64,000 bases of DNA from Pseudomonas fluorescens (GCF_001307155.1 NZ_CP012830.1:2225501-2289500); one strand, 5' to 3'; shown: positions 46,087 to 60,892, counted from the stretch's first letter. The notes: a model not told the origin generated them from the letters alone. Translations and numbers: made by a program.

Positions 46087-47090
46087 GGCAGCAGGACCAT
46101 GCCGGCCAAGGATAAACCAGCCGCTGTGCCGATGAGCATAGCCGGCTCGGCGCGATTAAACCGTCCGCTGGTGACCGCCGCGTGCAATGCCGTGGGGATC
46201 GATGCGGCCACCTGGTTGCCGTGATAGCGGTAGATATCCACCAACACGCTGGAAGAGACATTCAGGCGTCGACGCATATGCTCCAGCGACAGATGGCTGG
46301 CCTGATGCGGCACCACCGTGGCGATTTGTTCCAGGGTCAACCCGCTCGCCCCCAACAGACGAGCCAGGTAGTCCTCGATCAACGCCGAGGCTTGCCTGAA
46401 CAATTGCTTGCCGCGCATCTGGAACAGGAAGTCGCTATCGGTCATACCTGCGCGCGGATTGCGTCGTGTGCCGCCCGCCCGTATCTCACAGAGTCCGCTG
46501 CCTTGGGGGTGGGTTTCAACCAGGCTGGCGAGGATCCCACTGGTGCCATCGCCCCGTTCAACGATGGCGCACGCTGCACCGTCGCCGAAAATCAGTGAGG
46601 ATTCTTCATCGTCCCAGTCGATCCCGCGTGACGCCAGGTCGGCCGACACGATCGCAATGCGTCGGTAGGTGCCGGCATTTAACAGCCCTGCGGCGACCTG
46701 TAGCGCCGAGATAAAGCTCACACAGCTGCTATTGATGTCGAAACCAGGGGTGCCGGGCGCCAGCTGGGAGACCTTTAGGATGTGCACCGCCGTGCACGGC
46801 AATGCCTGCACGGAAATCGCCGAAGCCGAGATCAGCAAGTCGATTGATGCGGCGTCGATACCCTGGCGGTCCAGGGCGTCGTGAAGAGCGGCTGCCGCCA
46901 GCTCTGCCTGGCAGGCATCATCCGAGGCATGATAGCGATAGATAATGCCCGAACGCTTCTCGACATAGCCCGCAGGCTTGTTCAACAACCGATCAAGGTC
47001 GACCGAATCGACGCGATTGGGCGGTAGCGCCACGCCGGTGGCGATGATCTTGAGGGGAAGCAATGCGGGCGATGAAAACGGTGACTTCAT
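46083..47090 (-). CDS. KAS III-type condensing enzyme (FabH/OleA-like)
   Basis: 335 residues. The thiolase-fold catalytic triad is visible: Cys123 in DINSSCVSF, His262 in PHQASH and Asn292 in HGNQVAAS. The stretch ISVQALPC before the active site is more like FabH than OleA, which has a catalytic Glu there. It probably condenses two activated acyl units or an acyl unit with malonyl carrier. First gene of the operon, ATG 47090 with a modest AAGG upstream. It is not the housekeeping fabH, since it has no fatty-acid-synthesis neighbours. Confidence 0.85.
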   Translation of the reverse strand: MKSPFSSPALLPLKIIATGVALPPNRVDSVDLDRLLNKPAGYVEKRSGIIYRYHASDDACQAELAAAALHDALDRQGIDAASIDLLISASAISVQALPCTAVHILKVSQLAPGTPGFDINSSCVSFISALQVAAGLLNAGTYRRIAIVSADLASRGIDWDDEESSLIFGDGAACAIVERGDGTSGILASLVETHPQGSGLCEIRAGGTRRNPRAGMTDSDFLFQMRGKQLFRQASALIEDYLARLLGASGLTLEQIATVVPHQASHLSLEHMRRRLNVSSSVLVDIYRYHGNQVAASIPTALHAAVTSGRFNRAEPAMLIGTAAGLSLAGMVLLP

Positions 47091-47619
47091 TAAATATTCG
47101 ACCTTGAATTCAGCAATGAAGGACGGAAGGCCGACAGACATCGGCACCGAAGTTGTTACTGCGCAGGGAGGAAAAACCGGCATTCGGCGAGGTATTGCTC
47201 AGGGCACCGCGGTGGATAACCCACTCGGCGCGCAGCGCACAGACCACTAGAACCCACGAAAAAGACCCCAGCCAGCATATCGATTCCATCCATGGTGTGA
47301 GCGCTTGTTAGTTGTTGAGGAGACAGCGGGTATTTATAAAAACGAAGGAGCTTAGTCAGCCAAGGAGAGACGATTACCTCAAGTGCAGACACGGAAAAGT
47401 GTGGGAACTGTTCTCGAATGTCTATGACGTTTTCGGAAAAGTATTACATCGTACTCAGCGCGACGGAAACCTGATGAGCGGCGAGACCAAAAAAATGAAA
47501 ACCCTTTTTATTTAAAGGGTTTTCATTGTGTCGTACTTAATGACTACTGTGTCAGACGTTAATTATTCTATGTCAGTGTGATTTATTGAAAACCACGAGC
47601 TCCTGATCGCCGCAATGAC
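47091..47619. other. Intergenic region between lipid operon and glmS
   Basis: 529 bp, more AT-rich than its surroundings. It holds the glmS terminator (47495-47526) and must hold the lipid-operon promoter; TTGGCT and TATAAA boxes on the minus strand near 47330-47355 are a weak candidate. Short open frames here (for example 47156-47392, minus) lack ribosome-binding sites and are not called. Confidence 0.5.
47486..47526 (-). terminator. Strong terminator after glmS
   Basis: Perfect 13-bp inverted repeat ATGAAAACCCTTT / AAAGGGTTTTCAT (47495-47507 and 47514-47526) with loop TTATTT. On the minus strand it is followed by TTTTTTGG, an ideal T tract for transcripts coming from glmS, 94 bp after its stop. 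Confidence 0.88.
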
Positions 47620-49452
47620 TTACTCCACCGTCACCGATTTTGCCAGGTTACGCGGTTGGTCGACGTCAGTACCTTTAAGCACAGCGACGTAGTACGAGAG
47701 CAGTTGCAGCGGAATGGTGTAGAGGATCGGCGACAGGATGTCGTGGATGTGCGGCATGTTGACCACATGCGTGCCTTCGCCATTGCTCATGCCGGCTTTT
47801 TCGTCAGCAAACACAATCAGCTGGCCGCCACGGGCACGAACTTCCTGCAGGTTGGATTTCAACTTCTCCAACAGTTCGTTGTTCGGTGCCACTGTCACTA
47901 CAGGCATGTCGTCGTCGACCAGCGCCAACGGGCCATGCTTGAGCTCGCCGGCCGGGTAGGCTTCAGCGTGGATGTAGGAGATTTCCTTGAGCTTCAGCGA
48001 GCCTTCCATCGCCACCGGGTACTGTGCGCCACGACCCAGGAACAGCGTGTGTTTCTTGTCGGCAAACAGCTCGGCGACTTTCTCCACAGTGCTGTCCATG
48101 GCCAACGCTTCACCCAGGCGCGCAGGCAAACGGCGAAGCTCTTCGACCAGTGTCGCTTCCACGCCTTCAGCCAAGGTGCCACGCACCTGACCCAGCGACA
48201 GGGTCAACAGCAACAGGCCCACCAACTGAGTGGTGAAGGCTTTGGTTGACGCCACACCGATTTCGCGACCGGCCTGGGTCAGCAGCGTCAGGTCGGACTC
48301 ACGCACCAGGGAACTGATGCCGACGTTGCAGATCGCCAGGCTGGCAAGGAAACCCAACTCTTTGGCATTGCGCAGTGCCGCCAGGGTGTCAGCGGTTTCA
48401 CCCGACTGGGAGATGGTCACGAACAACGAATCTGGCTGCACGACCACTTTGCGATAACGGAATTCGCTGGCGACTTCGACCTGGCACGGAATCCCGGCCA
48501 GTTCTTCCAGCCAGTAACGCGCGACCATACCGGCGTGATAGCTGGTGCCGCAGGCGACGATCTGCACATTGCGGACCTTGGCAAACAGCTCGGCGGCTTG
48601 TGGGCCGAACGCTTGGACCAACACCTGATTCGGGCCAAGACGGCCTTCAAGAGTGCGTTGCACTACCGACGGTTGCTCGTGGATCTCCTTGAGCATGTAG
48701 TGACGGAACTCGCCCTTCTCGGCAGATTCGGTGTTATCGCGGTACTGCACCGCTTCTCGCTCGACAACATTGCCGTCGATATCCCAGATCTGCACACTGT
48801 CACGGCGGATCTCGGCGATGTCGCCTTCTTCCAGGTACATGAAACGGTCAGTGACCTGACGCAGTGCCAGTTGGTCGGAGGCGAGAAAGTTCTCGCCCAG
48901 ACCCAGGCCGATCACCAACGGGCTACCACTGCGAGCGGCGACCAGACGATCCGGTTGCTGCGCGCTGATAACGGCCAGGCCGTAAGCGCCGTGCAACTCC
49001 TTGACGGAGGCCTTGAGGGCAACGGTCAGGTCAGGGAGGTCTTTGAGTTTGTGGTTCAGCAGGTGGGCAATGACTTCAGTATCGGTGTCCGAGGTGAACA
49101 CGTAGCCCAGTGACTTGAGCTGTTCACGCAGGGCTTCATGGTTTTCGATAATGCCGTTGTGCACCACCGCCAGATCGCCGGAGAAATGCGGGTGAGCGTT
49201 ACGCTCGCACGGCGCACCGTGAGTGGCCCAACGGGTGTGGGCGATACCGAGACGGCCAACCAGCGGTTCTTGCGCCAGGGCCTGTTCAAGTTCGCTGACC
49301 TTACCCGGGCGACGCATGCGCTCAAGTTTTTCAGCGTTGGTGTAAACCGCCACGCCGGCGCTGTCGTAGCCGCGGTATTCGAGGCGCTTCAGACCTTCGA
49401 GCAAAATGGCAGTGATATTACGTTCCGCGACTGCGCCGACAATTCCACACAT
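47620..49452 (-). CDS. glmS: Glutamine-fructose-6-phosphate aminotransferase (isomerising)
   Basis: 610 residues, normal length. Makes glucosamine-6-phosphate from fructose-6-phosphate and glutamine, first step to UDP-GlcNAc for peptidoglycan and lipopolysaccharide. The N-terminus [10 protein letters not shown] exposes the catalytic Cys1 of the glutamine amidotransferase domain (about 1-240). Two SIS sugar-isomerase domains follow (about 290-600) with SQSGETADT and the C-terminal KSVTVE. It follows glmR by one base. Downstream of glmS is the classic Tn7 attachment site; no Tn7-like element is present here. Confidence 0.96.
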   Translation of the reverse strand: MCGIVGAVAERNITAILLEGLKRLEYRGYDSAGVAVYTNAEKLERMRRPGKVSELEQALAQEPLVGRLGIAHTRWATHGAPCERNAHPHFSGDLAVVHNGIIENHEALREQLKSLGYVFTSDTDTEVIAHLLNHKLKDLPDLTVALKASVKELHGAYGLAVISAQQPDRLVAARSGSPLVIGLGLGENFLASDQLALRQVTDRFMYLEEGDIAEIRRDSVQIWDIDGNVVEREAVQYRDNTESAEKGEFRHYMLKEIHEQPSVVQRTLEGRLGPNQVLVQAFGPQAAELFAKVRNVQIVACGTSYHAGMVARYWLEELAGIPCQVEVASEFRYRKVVVQPDSLFVTISQSGETADTLAALRNAKELGFLASLAICNVGISSLVRESDLTLLTQAGREIGVASTKAFTTQLVGLLLLTLSLGQVRGTLAEGVEATLVEELRRLPARLGEALAMDSTVEKVAELFADKKHTLFLGRGAQYPVAMEGSLKLKEISYIHAEAYPAGELKHGPLALVDDDMPVVTVAPNNELLEKLKSNLQEVRARGGQLIVFADEKAGMSNGEGTHVVNMPHIHDILSPILYTIPLQLLSYYVAVLKGTDVDQPRNLAKSVTVE

Positions 49453-49453
49453 G

Positions 49454-50230
49454 CTATTTCTCCTGGCTGACTGCCGCGCATATCACGTTAATGCCGCGGG
49501 CCTGAATCTGGTCGCGAGCCTCTTGCGGCAGGCGATCATCGGTAATAAGGGTATGGATGCTGCTCCATGGCAGCTCCAGGTTTGGAATCTTGCGGCCGAT
49601 CTTGTCGGATTCGACCATCACGATCACTTCACGAGCCACGTCGGCCATCACTCGGCTTAGACCGAGCAATTCATTAAAGGTCGTGGTACCTCGTAGCAGA
49701 TCAATGCCATCGGCACCGATGAACAACTGATCAAAATCGTACGAGCGCAGGACCTGCTCGGCGACCTGCCCCTGGAATGACTCGGAATGCGGGTCCCAGG
49801 TTCCACCGGTCATCAACAGCACCGGTTCATGTTCAAGTTCACCCAACGCATTGGCGACGTACAACGAATTGGTCATGACCACCAGGCCCGGCTGTTGGCC
49901 AAGTTGTGGAATCATTGCCGCCGTGGTGCTGCCACTGTCGATAATGATCCGCGCATGCTCACGAATCCGCGTCACCGCGGCTTGGGCAATGGCTTGTTTG
50001 TACAGGGAAACGGATTGGCTCGGGTCATTGACCAACTCTTGGGGCATGGTGATCGCGCCGCCGTATCGGCGTAACAACAAGCCATTGCTTTCAAGCGCCG
50101 CCAGATCTTTGCGAATTGTAACTTCCGAGGTTTCAAAACGCTTGGCCAATTCATCCACACTGACTTCGCCCTGCTCAGTCAGCAAGGCAAGGATATTATG
50201 GCGACGTTGTGGTGTATTGCGCTTTGACAT
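49454..50230 (-). CDS. glmR: DeoR-family regulator of the glmS region (GlmR)
   Basis: 258 residues from the ATG at 50230. N-terminal DeoR helix-turn-helix ([20 protein letters not shown], about 20-40) and a sugar-phosphate-sensing domain with [11 protein letters not shown]. Located directly before glmS with a 1-bp gap, as in other pseudomonads where this regulator (PA5550, GlmR) controls amino-sugar synthesis. An in-frame start 14 codons upstream is unlikely, having no ribosome-binding site. Confidence 0.88.
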   Translation of the reverse strand: MSKRNTPQRRHNILALLTEQGEVSVDELAKRFETSEVTIRKDLAALESNGLLLRRYGGAITMPQELVNDPSQSVSLYKQAIAQAAVTRIREHARIIIDSGSTTAAMIPQLGQQPGLVVMTNSLYVANALGELEHEPVLLMTGGTWDPHSESFQGQVAEQVLRSYDFDQLFIGADGIDLLRGTTTFNELLGLSRVMADVAREVIVMVESDKIGRKIPNLELPWSSIHTLITDDRLPQEARDQIQARGINVICAAVSQEK

Positions 50231-50329
50231 GAGCTGGTAAGTTTCGATTCGAAAGATAACGAAAGCAATCAAAACCTATCGGCGAAACCTCGTCAAGCCG
50301 GCACACGAAAAAAGATCTGTGGATAAAAG

Positions 50330-50393
50330 CATCGCGGGCAAGCCTTGCTCCTACGGATCTCACCGTCTGTAGGAGCAAGGCTTGCCCGCGATG
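50330..50393. repeat. REP doublet (REPIN-like inverted pair)
   Basis: Two 25-bp arms, 50330-50354 (CATCGCGGGCAAGCC...) and 50369-50393, are perfect reverse complements separated by 14 bp. The GCGGGCAAGCCTTGCTCC core is a typical P. fluorescens REP sequence. It lies between glmU and glmR and may also end the glmU transcript. Perfect DnaA boxes flank it at 50318 and 50434. Confidence 0.9.
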
Positions 50394-50443
50394 GCTATCT
50401 CACCAGCGCCACAGATACACGTCCCGAACGATCTGTGGATAAC

Positions 50444-51811
50444 TCAGCTCTTCTGGACTTTCACCGGACGCTTCCAGCCATCGATATTCTTCTGTCGAGC
50501 CCGACCAACGGCCAGCTGGGACTTATCCACAGTCGAGGTAATCGTTGAACCCGCCGCAGTGGTCGCGCCGTCCAGGATATCCACAGGCGCTACCAACGAG
50601 TTGTTGGAGCCAATGAATACGTCTTCACCCAGGACGGTCTTCCACTTGTTGACGCCATCATAGTTGCAGGTGATGGTGCCAGCGCCAATGTTGGTGCGCG
50701 CGCCGACTTCGGCATCACCGAGGTAGGTCAAGTGGCCGGCCTTGGCGCCTTCACCCAGATGGGCATTCTTCAGTTCGACGAAGTTACCCACATGGGCGCG
50801 GGCTTCCAGCACCGTGCCCGGACGCAAGCGCGCGAACGGACCGGCATCGCTACCCTCGCCCAAAACCGCGCCTTCGATGTGGCTGTTGGCCTTGATGACC
50901 ACGCCCTTGCGCAGGGTGCTGTCCTTGATCACGCAGTTCGGGCCAATGACCACGTCGTCTTCGATGACCACACGACCTTCGAGAATCACGTTGATGTCGA
51001 TCAGCACATCACGGCCGACTGTCACTTCACCGCGCACATCAAAACGCGCCGGATCGCGCAACGTCACGCCCTGAGCCATCAGACGACGGCCTTCGCGCAA
51101 CTGATAATGACGCTCCAGCTCTGCGAGCTGTTTACGGTCGTTGGCGCCCTGCACTTCCATCGCGTCGTGAGGCTGCTCGGTGTCCACCACCAGACCGTCG
51201 CTGACTGCCATGGCAATCACGTCGGTCAGGTAATACTCGCCCTGCACATTGTTGTTGGAGAGCCGGCTCATCCAGTCCCCCAGATGACTGGCCGGCACCG
51301 ACATAATGCCGGTGTTGCCTTCAGTGATCATACGCTCGGCTTCACTGGCATCCTTGTGCTCGACGATAGCGGTCACGCGCCCATCAGCGTTGCGCACGAT
51401 ACGGCCATAACCCGTCGGGTCATCGAGTTCGACGGTCAACAGCCCCATCTGCAGTGGCGCCACAAGCTTGAGCAGGCGTTGCAGGGTCGGGACTTCGATC
51501 AGCGGCACGTCACCATAAAGGATCAATACGGTATCGGCGGTAATGAACGGCACGGCCTGGGCCACGGCGTGACCTGTGCCAAGTTGCTGGTCCTGCAACA
51601 CGAAGTTCAAGTCATCTGCTGCCAGACGCTCGCGTACCACGTCGGCACCATGACCGATCACCACGTGAATGCGCTGTGGATCAAGTTGGCGGGCGCTGTG
51701 GATAACATGACCAAGCATGGAATTTCCCGCAACCGGGTGAAGCACCTTTGGCAGCGCCGAACGCATGCGAGTGCCTTGACCGGCAGCGAGAATAACGATT
51801 TCTAGAGACAT
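50444..51811 (-). CDS. glmU: Bifunctional UDP-GlcNAc pyrophosphorylase / GlcN-1-P acetyltransferase
   Basis: 455 residues from the ATG at 51811, normal length. The N-terminal uridylyltransferase domain (about 1-225) has [15 protein letters not shown]. The C-terminal left-handed beta-helix (about 250-440) shows hexapeptide repeats and the acetyltransferase motifs [15 protein letters not shown] and [10 protein letters not shown]. Catalyses the last two steps to UDP-GlcNAc. A terminator separates it from the ATP synthase operon, so it has its own promoter in a 117-bp gap. Confidence 0.96.
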   Translation of the reverse strand: MSLEIVILAAGQGTRMRSALPKVLHPVAGNSMLGHVIHSARQLDPQRIHVVIGHGADVVRERLAADDLNFVLQDQQLGTGHAVAQAVPFITADTVLILYGDVPLIEVPTLQRLLKLVAPLQMGLLTVELDDPTGYGRIVRNADGRVTAIVEHKDASEAERMITEGNTGIMSVPASHLGDWMSRLSNNNVQGEYYLTDVIAMAVSDGLVVDTEQPHDAMEVQGANDRKQLAELERHYQLREGRRLMAQGVTLRDPARFDVRGEVTVGRDVLIDINVILEGRVVIEDDVVIGPNCVIKDSTLRKGVVIKANSHIEGAVLGEGSDAGPFARLRPGTVLEARAHVGNFVELKNAHLGEGAKAGHLTYLGDAEVGARTNIGAGTITCNYDGVNKWKTVLGEDVFIGSNNSLVAPVDILDGATTAAGSTITSTVDKSQLAVGRARQKNIDGWKRPVKVQKS

Positions 51812-51871
51812 GACTGGCAACCAATCCTGGGAGGTCAGCGGCTGCGACCAAGAGGTAATTTGCAGAAAAAG

Positions 51872-51899
51872 AAAAAGGGTAGCCGAGGCTACCCTTTTT
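51872..51899. terminator. ATP synthase operon terminator
   Basis: AAAAAGGGTAGCC-GA-GGCTACCCTTTTT, a 13-bp perfect stem with A and T flanks, 30 bp beyond the atpC stop. The T tract on the minus strand ends the atp operon. Confidence 0.92.
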
Positions 51900-51928
51900 A
51901 ATCAATCACACAACAAGCGGGAGGCTTA

Positions 51929-52354
51929 TCAGCCGCCGAACTTCTTGCGGATCTGCTGGACGGTGCGCAGCTGAGCTGTCGCCTCGGCCAGACGAGCGGC
52001 AGCGGAACCGTAGTCGAACTCGGCGCCTCTTTCATGCAAGGCCTTCTCAGCAGCCTGAACGGCTAGCTGAGCGGAGGCTTCGTCCAGGTCGGCAGCACGT
52101 TGCACAGTGTCGGCAAGCACCTTGACCATGTTCGGCTGAACCTCGAGGAAACCACCGGAGATGTAAAACACCTCGGCTTCCCCGCCCTGCTTGATCAAGC
52201 GGATCGGACCTGGTTTCAGATTAGTGATCAGCGGAGCGTGACCCAGAGCGATACCAAGATCACCCAGCTCACCGTGCGCAATCACCATCTCGACCAGACC
52301 AGAGAAGATTTCCCCTTCCGCACTGACGATGTCGCAATGGACTGTCATAGCCAT
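51929..52354 (-). CDS. atpC: ATP synthase F1 subunit epsilon
   Basis: 141 residues. N-terminal beta-sandwich (about 1-85: [30 protein letters not shown]) and a C-terminal helical hairpin (about 90-138). It couples rotation to catalysis and inhibits ATP hydrolysis. Last gene of the atp operon, 45 bp after atpD, followed by a strong terminator. Confidence 0.96.
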   Translation of the reverse strand: MAMTVHCDIVSAEGEIFSGLVEMVIAHGELGDLGIALGHAPLITNLKPGPIRLIKQGGEAEVFYISGGFLEVQPNMVKVLADTVQRAADLDEASAQLAVQAAEKALHERGAEFDYGSAAARLAEATAQLRTVQQIRKKFGG

Positions 52355-52399
52355 CTGCTTGCCTCAACCTAAATTAGCGCCCGTCGCCGGGCGCCGGGA

Positions 52400-53806
<1,407 letters not shown>

Positions 53807-54667
53807 TTAAACCGCGGCAGCGCCGCCGACGATTTCCGAGATCTCTTGGGTGATCGCAGCCTGACGCGCCTTGTTGTAGATCAGCTGCAAATCGCTGATC
53901 AAGTCACCGGCGTTGTCGGTAGCGTTCTTCATTGCGATCATCCGCGCCGCTTGTTCAGCTGCGTTGTTCTCGACCACCGCCTGGTAGACCTGCGACTCCA
54001 CGTAGCGGACCATCAAGCCGTCAAGCAGCTCCTTGGCATCCGGTTCGTAGAGATAGTCCCAGTGGTGCTTGAGTTCTTGATCCGGGGTCGCCACCAGTGG
54101 AATCAACTGCTCCACGGTAGGCTGTTGCGTCATGGTGTTGATGAACTTGTTGGACACCACGCACAGGCGGTCAATACGGCCGTCCAGGTAGGCATCCAGC
54201 ATCACCTTGACGCTGCCGATCAGATCATTGATCGACGGCTCTTCACCCAGGTGGCTGATAGCTGCAACGACGTTACCGCCGAAGTTGCGGAAGAAAGCCG
54301 CACCTTTGCTACCAATCACGCACAGATCGATCTCGACGCCTTGTTCGCGGTTTACCGCCATGTCCTTGACCAAAGCCTTGAACAGGTTGGTGTTCAAGCC
54401 ACCACACAGACCACGGTCACTGCTCACGACGACATAACCAACGCGCTTGATAGCACGCTCGATCATGAACGGGTGGCGATATTCCGGGTTAGCGTTGGCC
54501 AGATGACCAATAACCTGGCGGATGCGCTCCGCGTAAGGACGGCTAGCCGACATGCGCATTTGTGCCTTGCGCATTTTGCTGACCGCCACTTTTTCCATGG
54601 CGCTGGTAATTTTTTGCGTGCTTTTGATGCTCGCAATCTTACTGCGAATCTCTTTTGCGCCTGCCAT
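53807..54667 (-). CDS. atpG: ATP synthase F1 subunit gamma
   Basis: 286 residues. Central rotor shaft made of N- and C-terminal helices ([20 protein letters not shown] and [20 protein letters not shown]) around a globular Rossmann-like part ([13 protein letters not shown]). Length and termini are normal for Pseudomonas. It lies 50 bp downstream of atpA. Confidence 0.97.
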   Translation of the reverse strand: MAGAKEIRSKIASIKSTQKITSAMEKVAVSKMRKAQMRMSASRPYAERIRQVIGHLANANPEYRHPFMIERAIKRVGYVVVSSDRGLCGGLNTNLFKALVKDMAVNREQGVEIDLCVIGSKGAAFFRNFGGNVVAAISHLGEEPSINDLIGSVKVMLDAYLDGRIDRLCVVSNKFINTMTQQPTVEQLIPLVATPDQELKHHWDYLYEPDAKELLDGLMVRYVESQVYQAVVENNAAEQAARMIAMKNATDNAGDLISDLQLIYNKARQAAITQEISEIVGGAAAV

Positions 54668-54717
54668 GTAACACCTATCAGGTTAGCAAGCGGGAGCCTC
54701 TCGGCCCCCGCTGCGGC

Positions 54718-56262
<1,545 letters not shown>

Positions 56263-56283
56263 TGCTCTGCTGCCCCTTCAAAC

Positions 56284-56820
56284 TCAAGATTTCAATGCTT
56301 CGGCAAGGTTCGCGAGTTTGCCGCGAACCGAGCCATCGATAACCAGGTCGCCGGCGCGGATGACAATGCCCCCTATCAGGGATTTGTCTTCCTCGACTTG
56401 CAGGCGCACTTCCCGGTTGAGTCGTGCACTGAGAACCTTGGCGAGTTTGTCTTGCTGTTCTTGGTTCAACGCGAAAGCACTGGTCACTTCAACGTCTACC
56501 GACTTCTCTTGTTCGGCCTTGTACAGGTCGAATAGAGCGGATATCTCCGGCAAAAGCGGGAGACGGTCGTTTTCGGCAACGACGTTGATGAAGTTCTGTG
56601 CCTTGGCATCAAACTTGTCGCCGCACACGTCAATAAACGTGGCGGCCTTGTCTGCGCTCGTCAGTCGCGGGGCCTTGAGCACGCGCTGCATGGTGTCGTC
56701 TTGCGACACTGCTGCAGCCAGGCCGAGCATGGCTGACCAAGAGGCCAGTTGCTGGTGGGCCTGGGCATGCTCGAAGGCTGCCTTAGCGTAAGGTCGGGCC
56801 AACGTGGTCAGTTCTGCCAT
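56284..56820 (-). CDS. atpH: ATP synthase F1 subunit delta
   Basis: 178 residues. Connects the F1 head to the peripheral stalk. Typical beginning ([13 protein letters not shown]) and C-terminal [20 protein letters not shown]. Twelve bases follow atpF. Confidence 0.96.
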   Translation of the reverse strand: MAELTTLARPYAKAAFEHAQAHQQLASWSAMLGLAAAVSQDDTMQRVLKAPRLTSADKAATFIDVCGDKFDAKAQNFINVVAENDRLPLLPEISALFDLYKAEQEKSVDVEVTSAFALNQEQQDKLAKVLSARLNREVRLQVEEDKSLIGGIVIRAGDLVIDGSVRGKLANLAEALKS

Positions 56821-56832
56821 GATCGCCCTCGC

Positions 56833-57303
56833 TTAAATTTCAGCAGCCAGTTTGTTTACCAGCTCCGCGTGCGCGTTTTGATCGATTGTGGCACCCAGGA
56901 TCTTCTCGGCGCCGCCAACGGCCAGTGCACCCAGTTGGGCACGCAGCGCGTCTTTGACACTGTTCAGTTCCTGTTCGATCTCGGCCTGAGCCTGCAATTT
57001 CACACGTTCAGCGTCGACACGGGCTTTATCAACAGCCTCTTCGACGATCTGATTACCGCGCTTCTTGGCTTGCTCAATGATTTCGGCTGCCTGAGCTTTA
57101 GCTTCGCGCAGTTGTTGACCCGCTTTATCTTGGGCCAATTCCAGGTCGCGAGCTGCTCGGGCGGCAGCGTCCAGTCCATCCGCGATCTTCTTCTGACGTT
57201 CGTGCAAAGCCGCGATGACCGGAGGCCACACGAACTTCATGCAAAACAGTACAAAAATGAAGAACGCAACGGACTGGCCAATCAGGGTTGCATTAATGTT
57301 CAC
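56833..57303 (-). CDS. atpF: ATP synthase F0 subunit b
   Basis: 156 residues. One N-terminal membrane helix (about 5-26, [21 protein letters not shown]) and a long charged helix that dimerises as the peripheral stalk. Positioned 58 bp after atpE. Confidence 0.96.
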   Translation of the reverse strand: MNINATLIGQSVAFFIFVLFCMKFVWPPVIAALHERQKKIADGLDAAARAARDLELAQDKAGQQLREAKAQAAEIIEQAKKRGNQIVEEAVDKARVDAERVKLQAQAEIEQELNSVKDALRAQLGALAVGGAEKILGATIDQNAHAELVNKLAAEI

Positions 57304-57361
57304 GCCAACACCTCGCTCGTTCGTTGTCCATCAGACTTGCTCAACTCGAAAATCCGAGTGA

Positions 57362-57634
<273 letters not shown>

Positions 57635-57692
57635 TTACGTCGTATGGTTTAGGTTTTTTAGATTAAAGCGGTAAAACAAATCGTTTCATCGA

Positions 57693-57728
57693 GCCCGGTA
57701 CGGGCCCCCTCTCGCCGAGGCGAGAGGG
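57693..57728 (-). promoter_or_regulatory. Tandem hairpins in the atpB-atpE gap
   Basis: CCCTCTCGCC-GA-GGCGAGAGGG (57707-57728, 10-bp perfect stem) and GCCCG-GTA-CGGGC (57693-57705), separated by one base, lie in the 133-bp gap before atpE, followed by an AT-rich stretch. No T tract directly follows, so mRNA processing or 3'/5' stabilisation is more likely than termination. Confidence 0.6.
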
Positions 57729-57752
57729 ACATCAGACTAGCCGAAGCCGGTC

Positions 57753-59046
<1,294 letters not shown>

Positions 59047-59123
59047 CACTTTTGCTCCTCAAAGGCCGGCTGCCAGAATTCAATAACTTGGCATAATTTG
59101 TGCCGACAAAATGCGCGCAGAGT

Positions 59124-59145
59124 ATAGGGGCGGTTCAGCCCCTAT
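59124..59145 (-). terminator. Hairpin between parB and atpI
   Basis: ATAGGGGC-GGTTCA-GCCCCTAT, a perfect 8-bp stem 50 bp after the parB stop. No T tract on the minus strand, so terminator function is uncertain; it could also be part of the atp leader. Confidence 0.5.
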
Positions 59146-59194
59146 TCAACTGTCAGGTAGTGATTTCGAACGTCGCGCTACATGAGGAAATGTT

Positions 59195-60067
59195 TCAGCG
59201 GATATGTGCGAGGACGCCTTGAAGCTCGTCAAGGGAGTTGTAGCCAATCACCAACTGTCCTTTGCCCTTCTTCCCGTGGCGGATCTGCACCGCAGAGCCT
59301 AGGCGCTCTGCCAGGCGTTGTTCGAGACGAGCGATATCCGGGTCCGGTTTCGAGGGTTCGGCAGGCGCCGGTTTACCACTCAACCACTGGCGAACCAGGG
59401 CCTCGGTCTGGCGCACGGTGAGACCACGTGCGACAACATGTCGCGCCCCCTCGACCTGTTGATTTTCCGGCAACCCGAGCAAAGCCCGGGCATGACCCAT
59501 TTCCAGGTCGCCGTGGGACAGCATGGTCTTGATGACTTCCGGCAATGCAATCAGGCGCAACAAGTTGGCCACGGTCACGCGGGATTTGCCCACAGCTTCA
59601 GCGACTTGCTGCTGAGTCAGCTGGAATTCCTGCTGCAGACGCTGCAGGGCGACCGCTTCCTCGATCGGATTGAGGTCTTCGCGCTGGATGTTCTCGATCA
59701 ACGCCATGGCGATTGCGGTTTCATCCGGCACATCGCGCACCATCGCCGGGATGGTTTCCTGGCCAGCCTGCTGGCTGGCGCGCCAGCGGCGTTCGCCGGC
59801 GATGATTTCAAAGCGGCCGGCACCGATCGGGCGAACCACGATCGGCTGCATCACGCCTTGAGCCTTGATCGACTGCGCCAGTTCTTCCAGCGCCTGGGGG
59901 TCCATGTCGCGACGCGGCTGGTACTTGCCACGCTGGATCAGGTCCAGCGGCAGGTGCTGCAGCTCACGCTGATCGGCCTGCACCGCTTGCTCTTCAAGCG
60001 AACTGACAGTCGGACCACTCAGCAGTGCATCCAGTCCACGTCCGAGACCTCGTTTCTTGACGGCCAT
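59195..60067 (-). CDS. parB: Chromosome-partitioning protein ParB
   Basis: 290 residues. N-terminal basic segment (KKRGLGRGLDALL), the ParB/Srx CTP-binding domain with GERRWRA (arginine motif), the helix-turn-helix (LTQQQVAEAVGKSRVTVANL) and a C-terminal dimerisation domain. Binds parS sites and loads SMC; a matching parS is at 3016-3031. Nine bases follow parA. Confidence 0.96.
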   Translation of the reverse strand: MAVKKRGLGRGLDALLSGPTVSSLEEQAVQADQRELQHLPLDLIQRGKYQPRRDMDPQALEELAQSIKAQGVMQPIVVRPIGAGRFEIIAGERRWRASQQAGQETIPAMVRDVPDETAIAMALIENIQREDLNPIEEAVALQRLQQEFQLTQQQVAEAVGKSRVTVANLLRLIALPEVIKTMLSHGDLEMGHARALLGLPENQQVEGARHVVARGLTVRQTEALVRQWLSGKPAPAEPSKPDPDIARLEQRLAERLGSAVQIRHGKKGKGQLVIGYNSLDELQGVLAHIR

Positions 60068-60076
60068 GGGGATTCC

Positions 60077-60874
60077 TTAAGTTGCCTGAGCAGCGGCAAT
60101 GCGTGAATTTTTGCGTTGACGACGAACCATCTCGCCCGCCAGGGCCAGATAGGCCAGTGCGCCACGGGATTGTTTGTCATAGGCCAACGCCGGCATGCCA
60201 TAACTTGGCGCTTCGGCCAGACGGATGTTGCGCGGTATCACGGTGTCGTACAGTTGCTCGCCGAAGTGTTCCTTGAGCTGCGCCGACACATCGTTCATCA
60301 GGCTCAGGCGCGGGTCATACATGGTCCGCAGCAGGCCTTCGATTTTCAGGTTCGGGTTCAGCAGCTCAGCGATGCGCTTGATGTTATCCACAAGGTCGCT
60401 CAACCCTTCGAGCGCGAAATACTCGCACTGCATGGGGATAATTACCCCGTCGGAGGCAACCAGAGCATTGAGCGTGAGCATCGACAGCGACGGTGGGCAG
60501 TCGATCAAAATGTAATCGTAGTTCTCACGGATCGGCGCCAAAGCGCTGCGCAGACGGCTTTCCTTCATCTGCATTTCCAGCAGAACGACTTCAGCCGCGG
60601 TCAAATCGCGGTTGGCCGGCAACAACTGGTAACCACCGTGTTCGGAGAAGTGCATGGCCTGAGCCAGATCGCATTCGCCGATCAACAGGTCGTAGACCGA
60701 GTTTTCCAGGCCGTGTTTATCCACACCGCTACCCATGGTGGCGTTGCCCTGTGGATCAAGATCGATCAACAACACCCGACGCTTGGTCGCGACCAGGGAT
60801 GCTGCGAGGTTGATGCAGGTGGTGGTCTTGCCCACACCACCCTTTTGGTTCGCTATCGCGAATACCTTAGCCAT
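60077..60874 (-). CDS. parA: Chromosome-partitioning ATPase ParA
   Basis: 265 residues from the ATG at 60874 (MAKVFAIANQKGGVGKTT). Deviant Walker A KGGVGKTT (11-18) marks the ParA/Soj family; DCPPSLSMLT is the Walker B region. Works with ParB to segregate origins. Two perfect DnaA boxes (60384, 60717) lie within it. Follows rsmG with an 18-bp gap. Confidence 0.96.
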   Translation of the reverse strand: MAKVFAIANQKGGVGKTTTCINLAASLVATKRRVLLIDLDPQGNATMGSGVDKHGLENSVYDLLIGECDLAQAMHFSEHGGYQLLPANRDLTAAEVVLLEMQMKESRLRSALAPIRENYDYILIDCPPSLSMLTLNALVASDGVIIPMQCEYFALEGLSDLVDNIKRIAELLNPNLKIEGLLRTMYDPRLSLMNDVSAQLKEHFGEQLYDTVIPRNIRLAEAPSYGMPALAYDKQSRGALAYLALAGEMVRRQRKNSRIAAAQAT

Positions 60875-60892
60875 TCTTGCTTGTGTTCCCAA

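Noticed and set aside
39054..47090. A polyyne (protegenin/caryoynencin-type) cluster
   Set aside because: The desaturases and an adenylate-forming enzyme are suggestive, but no acyl carrier protein, rubredoxin, or third acetylenase is present, and a KAS III, an OleD-like reductase and a PAP2 protein are not part of those clusters.
39054..47090. A standard OleABCD olefin cluster
   Set aside because: No alpha/beta-hydrolase OleB and no full-length OleC; the condensing enzyme lacks the OleA Glu.
47156..47392. A 78-codon open frame upstream of the KAS III gene
   Set aside because: No ribosome-binding site and no family; more likely part of the operon leader.
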